From Lyophyllum atratum (lineage: Eukaryota > Basidiomycota > Agaricomycetes > Agaricales > Lyophyllaceae): 64,000 nucleotides of DNA. Under the pieces are notes generated by a model that saw only the letters and a program-made list of their open reading frames with translations, was not told the DNA's origin and did no database searches. Location of the stretch: assembly GCA_014905825.1 (NCBI GenBank), contig JACGCN010000002.1, positions 186,001 to 250,000 of the forward strand. Reading direction: 5' to 3'. A program made the translations under genes and the position numbers. Positions 56,001 through 64,000 of the stretch are shown one piece after another. The first letter of the stretch is position 1. Every line of letters starts with the position of its first letter.

Positions 56001-58412
56001 CCCCGTAATCTCAAGGGGAACTTTAAACGGCCGTCTGACGACAAGAGTGCGGGCTCAAATAAATCAGATAGCGTGAGGCAGATTCGCTGTGTGCGATTGT
56101 AACTCCACTTGCTGACCAGGACCTCACCCAGTCGACGTTGGGTGGTGTAACCAGAAGCATCCCTGCTGAGTGTCTCTACAACTTCCAATAGCCGCCAAGG
56201 ACGTCCAAGGATAATCAGCCGAGCCGAACATTCACGTTCCCAGCCTTGAAGTCTTGCGAGCTGTCATGATGTTGAGGACCCAGAGCCGTCATAGCAGATT
56301 CGGAGTATGTGAGAGGATAGTGAGGAAACCCCGCAACATCATTCTTGATTTGCACCTTGCCGAGGAGTTTCTTGGGGGTGCCGACGTGGGTAGAATGGAG
56401 TGAGAGTTATTTTTCTATCATTTTATTGAGAGGTTCTGCTGCGGATGGACAAGCCAATCACATTTCTTCCCTTTCATTTTCTCCGCGGCCATAGTGCGAT
56501 GCGCTCCCCGTGTGGGCATTTCACCTCGGATGACACATGCGCGTACAAAGAGAGAGAGCTCCGCCACGAAAATGCGCCTTCTTGAGCATTCGGCATCCTG
56601 TGAGCAGTGGAGCCCTTGCGAAGAGCATCGTTACATGGTTGAGCAGGGATGAATGACTTGCTGTTCGATTCCCATTTCGTCCTCTCGCTATTCTAAGCCT
56701 TGGTTCAATTATAGACGATTTATTTTGGAACGGGATATTCTAAGACTGGCCTCTTAGTACAAGTAGGGGTTGCGATTGTCCTAGTGACGTTTCTGCTTCT
56801 CGCCATCCAGGATCCTTGCTCGCCGTGACTTCGTGTTGTTGACTTGCTATCTCCTGGTCCAATATTTGACACTGCTTCGATGTGCATCTTGTTGCATAAT
56901 TTACGCCAACGATCTAAGCCCGCCAGGTTGCCGCCGGGTTTGAACTTAGTTCAACTCCCCCGGAAATGCCCTTGTACTGTCGCCTCCGACTTGCGCCATC
57001 TCCGTAAGGCATGCCAAAATTCTTTGGTGCTCGTACGTTCGCCCCATTCGCGCGAGGTGTAATTTATTCTGATGTCATTTCGTTAAAGGTCGCCTTCGAG
57101 ACTAGTCTTGCACATTTGCGACTCTGTGCCTTGTGGCGGCGCTCCAGAAGGAGGTTGCGCCATTTTGGTGCCACGGTTGTGTGCTTGATGGGGCGTGTTT
57201 GCCGAACTCAGGGATAACAAATAGCCATCCTCTTGGCGTGCTTGGTTGACGCTTGGCCTCCGACATCGTGCACACCTGGTTTTAGCCTTTACTTCATCAT
57301 GGGGTACATATAAAGAGTGTAAGTCGTCGTCTCCAATTTTTACCCGCCTAATCACTGATACGATCTCCTGAAGTTCGTTAACTGGGCGTCGCCCGCCATA
57401 AATAACGTGTGTCGGGTCTTTTTACCATACTGGGGTCTAACGAGGATTAAACATGGCGGCTTCCCACCAATCATCGGGCGCCTTTCTCTGTTTCTCGTAG
57501 GCCGCCCCCCGGTACGGTCCCCACTCTGTGGTATTGCTAGCTCGTGGCACCATGTGGATCATTTTTGGTGTTCAAGCTTGACTTGTGTGTAAGTCTCGCT
57601 TAAACACTACCCTCAGCAATGGAGAACTGAAAACCGATCCTTTGGTAGATCACTGCCAACGTTCCTCTATCGTTGTTCTCTGTCGTCAGGTGTAGTACCA
57701 AGGTTATTTTAGGCGGGTATGTGCACTTGGTGGCATAACTCACGCTCCACACTGTGAAGGTGCGCCCAAGTTTTGACCTCTGATGATGAATATGTGCTTA
57801 TTCTGATTGGAAGATGACAGGACGATGTACACGTGATGTTGCGTTTCTCCCCCCACGTCTTCCCAAACAACCCAGTAGCGACCGCGGAGACTCACACGGG
57901 GCGGTCCATCGTTTCGGATTGACATGTGCAACTTGAATCGCCTCCGCATACTGTGTGCTAGTGCCGTGTGGCAAATGTCTGCAGAGTGTCTTCGATGTTT
58001 CGAACCCCTCCAATGAGGCACCACCCTTTGGTCCTTGTTTCCACGACTTCGCTGGCTAATATTATCTGTGGAGCGAATTGTCGGTATTTGGGTTGCGCTT
58101 GATGCTATGGATAACGCCAATGGTCGGCTTTTCCATTCTTGTCAATGAGCGCCGCCTCTCTCCTGCTTTCAAATTGCGTTTGAGGCAGCTTCTCCTCTCC
58201 AGATTTAGAATGCGGTCATGACATGACGCCAGAATGTTGTCTTCCGTCCAATCCTAACTGGCGCCTTAGTTTCGTCTACCCACGTCGATCGTCTTACCAG
58301 CCCTGTTGCTCGTTCTCCTTCCCTCGATCCTGAACTTCCCACACGATGCAGCGTTTGGGGAAAATGCCTCGTTAAATTTTTCAATCCATTTCTTGTTACG
58401 TCCAGGCGCGAA
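53009..58412. other. 5.4-kb gene-poor region between divergent laccase-like genes
   Basis: No gene could be supported. Fragmentary open frames of 60-134 residues occur on both strands (for example 55347-55117, 56188-55850 and 58120-57740, all minus), none recognisable. A TATAAAAGG sequence on the plus strand at about 53495, followed only by short frames, might mark a lost gene. A poly-T tract lies at 54681-54692. It should contain both laccase-like promoters. Confidence 0.4.
53753..53913. repeat. 84-bp imperfect tandem duplication
   Basis: Two diverged copies start CGCGTCAAG at 53753 and 53837. They share ATTCCGC/GTTCCAC, GGATG-TTCGA, TTCACAT/CTCACAT, CCA-TTTCATG and GGACTAG/GGCTAG blocks. 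No coding role is evident. Confidence 0.6.
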
Positions 58413-58420
58413 GTATAAAA
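58413..58420 (+). promoter_or_regulatory. TATA box of laccase-like copy 2
   Basis: TATAAAAG lies about 40 bp upstream of the ATG at 58460, a strong core-promoter match with a very short predicted 5' leader. Confidence 0.65.
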
Positions 58421-58459
58421 GAGGCAGCGTTCAGAGTAGACGTCCTTAGGTGCTCAATC

Positions 58460-61168
58460 ATGCATTTCTTCCTCGCCTCCGCAGCTCTTCTGACTTTCTT
58501 GAAGCCTCATCCTGCTGTTGGCCTTTCTGTCAGAGCAACCAACTTCAAGGATGTGACTCTCGACATCGTCAACAAGAATCTGGCTCCAGATGGGTTCTTG
58601 AGGAGTAAGCCGTCGCTCTACATACTCTCTATGGAGACTTATCACAAAATCCCTAGGTACAATCACTGCGAACGGAACGTAAGCAGGGCGTGGGGTTCAG
58701 ACTGACTTCCTACCTGACCGTAACTCAATTCAGTTATCCCGGCCCACCGATCCTTGCAACAAAGGGACAGACTCTGCGAGTGAAAGTCAATAACAAACTC
58801 GTATGTTCGTTCACCAATAGAAGCCATCCGCCTAACCGTTCCACTAGACCGATCCGACCATGCGTCGTAGTACCTCGATCGTACGTATTTCATATCGTGT
58901 GGTATCCGTTCTGGTACTCATCTTGTTCTGTCAGGACTTCGATGGCGTCTTCGTCAGCAGTGCTGATGCTTATGATGAGGGAACGCCCTTCGTTACTGCC
59001 TGCCCCATCGCTCCGGGTGCTAGCTATACCTATACACTCCCACTTGGCACCCAGACGGGAACTTTCTGGTATCACAGGTATGTTGTTCAGCGATACCTTC
59101 GTTCCAACATTCCCTGACATTCCACTCCGTCAGCCAATTGAGCGTCCAATACGTCGATGTAAGGCTACATATGAAACTCAAAGTGCCGTATTGACGTTCT
59201 TTTCAGGGACTTCGTGGGCCGTTGATCGTCTATGGTAGTTGATACGTCACTGAAACGCATTCCGTCGGTTGACCGTCTTTATGTAGACCCGTTCGACCCC
59301 CTGAGGCATCTCTACGACGTCGACGACGTCTCCACGGTATGTTGCCATTTCTAAATGTCTACGTGCTGTCAACTGACCGCTCTAATAGATCATCCAAGTC
59401 GGTAAGACTCCACACTGCATCTTCTCTTCAATATCAGAGGGTAACATCAACCAACTACTCTAGGTGATTGGTGGCAGGAATCGACTTTGCCACTGCTTTC
59501 CGGATACGAGGCAACGGGCATTGTCCCTGTCTCTGATTCTGGCACCGTCAACGGCGCTGGGCGATTCAATGGCGGCCCGGCTGTTCCTTTCGCAGTCGTT
59601 AACGTCGTGGCTGGCAAGCGCTACCGATTCCGAATCATCAACCAGTCGGCACGAAATGTCTTTACCATGTCCGTTGATCAGCACCCCTTGAGTAAGCTTC
59701 CGACTTTATCCTTTGTGATGCAACGCTAACGATAACATCCAGCGGTCATCGAGGCCGACGGTGTCGCAACTCAACCTCATACCGTCAATATTCTTGAGAT
59801 GCTCGCTGGACAGCGCTACTCTGTCGTCGTAAGTTGTATAATTAACCTCGTATTCCACAATCAGTAACATGTCGCAGCTTACCGCCAACCAACCTCGTGC
59901 TAACTACTGGATCAATGCCCCATTCGTCGGCGGAGTCCCCGCGCGTAATCCCCATCGTAAGCTTCGCCTTTCCTTCACGCTTCTTCCTCTCTCAACACAA
60001 CCTCTCTCCATAGAAAATTCAACTCTTTCGCGGGCCATTTTGCGCTACCAGGGAGCTCCCAAGGCCGAACCTACTACGCCAATGACTTCTGGTCCCGCCA
60101 ACGGAGTTTCTCTTGTTGAGGCTGATCTTCGAGTATGCATACATCTATCATTTGCCCTTTTCTCAATGTTAATTCGTGAATTCCCCTTCAGCCTCTAGTC
60201 AACGTCCCTGTAAGACCTCGGTCCGAGTTCATTGTTCTCCGTTATTAAACACGCTCCGTCTAGCCCCCACCGGCTGATGTCAACATCACACTTGACCTCG
60301 TTGTGGTATGTGTTGTTCTTCGCTTAACCCAGGCGCAATTTGTGACAGTACTTTCAGACTGCCGGGAAGGCCATTTGGAACGTTAACAACATCTCCTACC
60401 TCCCACCCAGCGTCCCGACCCTCAACAAAGTCCTCGGCGGAGCCACGACACCGGCGTCGTTCGACCCAACTGAGAACACATTCATTTTGCCTGCTCACAA
60501 GACTATCCAGATCATCTTCCCGCCAACGTGAGGCTTATCCCTTGATTCATCTCTGCTTATGACTCACGCGCACCCTCAGTGACGATGACGACGCACACCG
60601 TGAGTAACCTTTCCTGATGCCGTTGACTATAAATCTCAACTCTTGATATAGCTTTCCATCTTCACGGCGTAAGTCTTCTCCATGATGCTTATTCCCTTCT
60701 CCACTGAAAGCGTACTAGAACAATTTCTGGGTCGTGAAATCGATGACTTCCAACAACACCAACACTGTCAATCCTATTCGTCGTGATGTGAAGACTCTTT
60801 GATCCGTACTATATTCAACTATACTGAAAGGTTGATATTCAGGTCGCTGGTGTTGGAGGCTCTGGAACAACCATCCGCTTCAGGACTGACAACTTCGGTG
60901 AATTACCTTGCACTTTTTCCGGTCGAAACCAAGTCTTACTTTATCTTTCCAGGGCCCTGGATGTTCCATTGTCATATCTTCTGGCATTTGCAGGCTGGTC
61001 TCGCCACTGTCATGCTCTCAGATCCGGCGGACATCCGTAAGGTTGTCCGGCCTACTGCAGCATGGAACGCCCTTTGCCCTGCGTGAGTATCCGCTACATC
61101 CTGAGGAAAACCTTTTCTGATCTGGATCGCCTTCCAGGTACAACGCACTCCCCAAGGAGTTCCAGTGA
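58460..61168 (+). CDS. Laccase-like multicopper protein with altered copper motifs (copy 2)
   Basis: About 18 short exons run from MHFFLASAALLTFLKPHPAVG (signal peptide) to YNALPKEFQ and the stop at 61168, roughly 540 residues. Blocks match copy 1: YPGPPILATKGQTLRVKV, TDPTMRRSTSI, EGTPFVTACPIAPGASYTY, GLRGPLIVY, GRFNGGPAVPF, RYRFRIINQSARNVFTMSVD, NYWINAPFVGG, A-H-P-F-H-L-H-G (about 60598-60673) and F-H-C-H-I-F-W-H-L (about 60966). Like copy 1 it has D-F-D-G (58935-58946) in place of H-W-H-G and Y-H-S-Q (split by the intron at 59078-59134) in place of Y-H-S-H. T1-site residues are kept. It should be secreted; lignin-type laccase activity is not assured. Confidence 0.85.
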
Positions 61169-63268
61169 ACGTAACTTTCATATAAGCGATTATTGGGTTT
61201 TGTTGTGAAATTTTTCCTCGGCATTTCGAATATCCGTTACCATGTAACTATAAAGATGAAATACATCTCGTTATTGTCTCCTCTAATTCTTTCCGAACCG
61301 ACCTGAACTGGCAAATTTGGGAAGGTACCTGATGACTTACACCTTTGCTCGGGACTTTGAGAAGATCAAAATGGGATTTGGAGCTTCGATGCGAATTTTG
61401 AAGCCAGTTCCAAACGACCTTCAGGCAACTTCGGCATCCACTGTACCATTTGAATTCAAACGGTTCGGACGTCGCAGGTTACGATGACCTCAAAATTGAC
61501 TGAAATGTCTTACGCATCCTGCGTCCCAAGCATCTTGTCCGGAATCGTTTAACGATCCCAAAAAACCTCGATTTTTCTTAGGGCCCAAGTGTTCTGACTG
61601 CCTCAAGTTCAGACTTACTCTAACAAAGCAGCAAAACCTCACATCTTCCACCCAAACCACAATCGTTACGGGCAAATGTTCATCACGCCACCGACCAAAT
61701 TTGACAGTGTCACAGCATACGCATACGGTGCATACCTAAAAATCAAAATTTCGGATAGAAGGCATTGATCACGACCATGTCCGAAGCGTTTGAAGTGGTA
61801 CAGTAAATATTTTGAACTTCTATCTACTGTTGTTTTCACGTCGGCGAAAACGTCAGTCTCTGCTCTCCAAGTCATACTGTTTTCTGCGATAGGAATGGAG
61901 TTCATAGCCTATTTACTTCCGCTCAATCAATTTCTTCTTGGGAATACATAGATCCTAAGTAGACGAGTGGCTGCCGCCGTATCATCCAGCGTGCTGGGCC
62001 GTGTCGTTCATCAACATGTCGAATGGCCGCGCCCAATTCCAATGAGAAAGAAACAGACGCAGCCGTATCCTATTGCTCTAAATTCGTCTCAAGCACGTAG
62101 CCTAGTGTACCAATTAATTGTATTACTTATTCCCAGATTGTTGGAGATACCCCGGAATTGAATACGTACCGTCGCTTCTGAGATTCTGTAGCATCCTCAT
62201 GCAAAACGTACAAATTCAATGCTTCAAGGGACTCCAATAGATCACATATCCGTGTTCTGATAGTTATTTGACCTTAGCTGTAGACCCCCAGCCCGTGGAG
62301 ACAACTTTTTGCGAGTCGAATTGTTGCCGAGCTCATGTGACATGGCAGGTTCCTCAGACGTCGCAAGCCATTTTTGTTATCTCTGCGCTGCTACATAGGA
62401 GCATGCACGCCGAAAATCAAACCTGCACGGCAAAAATCAGACTTGCACGGCAGAAATCAGATCTGCACGCAGAAAGGTAATTTGCACGCAAATTAGAGGG
62501 TTTGCACGCTAATTGCTTACTGCCGTGCCACGCTAAAAAAGGTGTTTCGCACGCTTGCACGGCAGTGCCACGGCAATTTCTATAGGCCCCCGTAACTCCT
62601 TCCTCGACTCGTTTTCTCGTGGAGCCAACACAGTAAAATCCTATGTATATATACATAGACTCATTCTCAAGATAGGTACCCAGCCAAAAAAAAGCCGTGA
62701 CAGCGTCAAGTCCGTTCTGCCACCTCCTCTAGTAAATTTCAACATGCCCGCCCGGCACTCGCCACATCCGACTCCGTAACGCGGACCATTTTCCATGCAT
62801 ATCAACTTTCCTGCGCCGCGAAGTTTCACATGAAGTTGCCACAACGCCGTCCAGGCACAGAACATGTGTAATCGTCTCTCTCGTCCAGGAACAGAACTGG
62901 TCAGATAAATTTGGATGTTATGTGTCGCGCGGAGTGGAGGGTGCATGTCTTGATGGGCCATGCTAAATCCACTCGTTGGTTGTTGACTCACGCCGGGTTA
63001 ATGGAGACGATAGGCAGAGGTGGACTTTGTGCTCCCGTGTATCGTATGGAAATCACCACTGAATACTTCGATGCACGCCCAGGACTCTATCGTGATTGCT
63101 AGTTACTCCCTGGGGCCCGCATACAACCTCCCATGGATGCCATCACCGATTGCTTCCCACCGGCCCGAGTTGCTTTCTCTAGGATTTCCTGAGGATACCT
63201 CGTGTTAAAATGAAGGATTCAAGCCTATCTACAGAAAGCGATCATGTAGTTCTCCTTCCCTTCGGTCA
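61169..63268. other. 2.1-kb interval without a supported gene
   Basis: Between two convergent stops (laccase-like plus, transporter minus). Only short open frames occur on both strands. It contains the TGCACG repeat cluster listed separately and, near 62645, an ATGTATATATACAT palindrome. An inserted, decayed element is possible. Confidence 0.4.
62404..62580. repeat. Clustered TGCACG(G/C) direct and inverted repeats
   Basis: Short units of about 19 bp (TGCACGGCAAAAATCAGACT type) repeat three to four times at 62404-62475. Further TGCACGC motifs follow, and then GCCGTGCCACGC and GCACGGCAGTGCCACGGC in opposite orientations up to 62575. Such mixed direct and inverted subterminal motifs are typical of DNA-transposon ends, but no transposase is adjacent. 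Confidence 0.6.
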
Positions 63269-64000
63269 TTATACTTCCACAGAAGCTGCCTTGCTCCATG
63301 CTCTCAGTCTCGGCCCGTACCTATAAAATATGAAAGGTGCCGGACATCCGATCACCAAGCAGACGAGAGCAAGGAGTGAATTGCCCCAACCTTTTGCGTT
63401 GTAAGTAAATTAGCTTCTTAGTGGCGAGACTACCACGTACCGTCGCCTAATTTTGCGTACATCTTATCCGCAAACAGCGGAAAGCCAAATCCAGCCAAAG
63501 CTCTAAAGCTTGAGACGCCTGCGATGGCACTTGCAGCATGCAACGCATAGTTGTCGACCTAGAATTGCGGGTAAATGAGAGCAATGGGTGCGAAAGAAAT
63601 CACAAGTCCGCACAAGGTACGTTTGAATACAGGTCCAATTACCACCTGGCCTTCGAATAAGGCTAATCTTCGCGAATAGGGCTCGCACAAGACCACTTAC
63701 CAATTCCGATCGAGAAAATGAAGACCCCAAAATCTGATAGTGAGAGTTAGTCTATGGTTCGTATCCAAGATGCTCAGGAAGAGCTGGCCGCACATACCAG
63801 GAACTAGCCAGAATACCCGAGCATTTGCTGTCCAACCATAGATGAGAAGTCCAATCGGTAACGTCGTCGCCGAAACCATAAGCAAAGGCAACCTAGACAC
63901 CAGTAAGAGGTAATAATATGCAATGATGAATACATTGACTGACCTCATTTCGGGAGTTCCGACGCCACCGTTCTTGGCCTTCAGTTTTCGGTAAACCGTA
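63269..64000 (-). CDS. MFS transporter, C-terminal part (runs off the window)
   Basis: Exons read on the minus strand from the right edge: VYRKLKAKNGGVGTPEMR, then LPLLMVSATTLPIGLLIYG (membrane segment), FGVFIFSIGIGG, T-C-I-Q-T-Y-L-V-D-N-Y, A-L-A-G-F-G-F-P-L-F-A, and finally GWGNSLLALVCLVIGCPAPF and FYRYGPRLRAWSKAASVEV before TAA (63271-63269). This is the C-terminal half of the fungal DHA1 multidrug/polyamine-type MFS family, a plasma-membrane proton antiporter with 12 helices; the last four are visible here. The N-terminal half lies beyond 64000. Introns are 50-150 nt. Substrate unknown. Confidence 0.82.

Noticed and set aside
57740..58120. 126-residue minus-strand open frame upstream of laccase-like copy 2
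   Set aside because: No domain, and no supporting exon or promoter signals; probably chance.

Overview
The window looks like a piece of a mushroom-forming basidiomycete (Agaricomycete) nuclear genome. Genes are on both strands and are split by many 48-60 nt GT-AG introns with CTRAY-like branch sites. The gene content fits: laccase-like copper proteins, cytochrome P450s, pectate lyase, a GH127 glycosidase, an F-box/LRR protein, a fungal Helitron and a fungal TET/JBP dioxygenase. No prokaryotic features and no convincing tRNA or rRNA gene were seen.

Left part (1-15.6 kb) is a repeat- and transposon-rich island. After a small PHD-like zinc-finger gene (39-866, minus) come a 145-bp tandem array (1084-1519), a GC-rich ~137-bp array (about 1560-2475), and an array of ~100-bp modules on the minus strand (2600-3041). 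In that last array every module contains a complete 48-49 nt intron. A 161-bp tandem repeat (3600-4195), a hAT transposase remnant (4200-4436) and GGTTGCGG-rich sequence follow. Next are a TET/JBP-type 2-oxoglutarate/Fe(II) dioxygenase (4753-6022), a small unknown gene (6556-7199) and an intact autonomous Helitron protein (8282-15565) carrying HUH Rep, Pif1-like helicase and a C-terminal cysteine-peptidase-like domain.

Middle part (16-42 kb): a Cys-rich coiled-coil regulator-like gene (minus), two convergent paralogous P450 genes (18763-21073 plus, 21213-23498 minus) that both seem to contain a 3-nt micro-exon, two conserved unknown genes (24880-26179 and 26677-28272, plus), an F-box/LRR gene, a GH127 enzyme, an alpha/beta hydrolase and a PL1 pectate lyase (all minus). 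These are followed by a decayed pectate-lyase 5' fragment and a deleted, frameshifted ADE2 (AIR carboxylase) relic.

Right part (42-64 kb): ribosome assembly factor RSA3 (plus) converges on a large ankyrin-repeat gene (minus). Then come two divergently oriented laccase-like genes 5.4 kb apart, and the 3' part of an MFS drug/polyamine-type transporter that runs off the right edge. Both laccase-like genes carry the same substitutions in the copper-binding motifs: D-F-D for H-W-H and H-S-Q for H-S-H. The T1 copper site remains but the trinuclear centre should be crippled. Pectate lyase, GH127 and the laccase-like proteins point to a plant-matter-degrading secretome; the P450s and the transporter suggest secondary or xenobiotic metabolism. 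These genes do not form an obvious single pathway.

All splice models were read by eye from GT-AG signals, frame continuity and family resemblance. Exon edges are therefore proposals, and coordinates given for multi-exon genes are outer limits.
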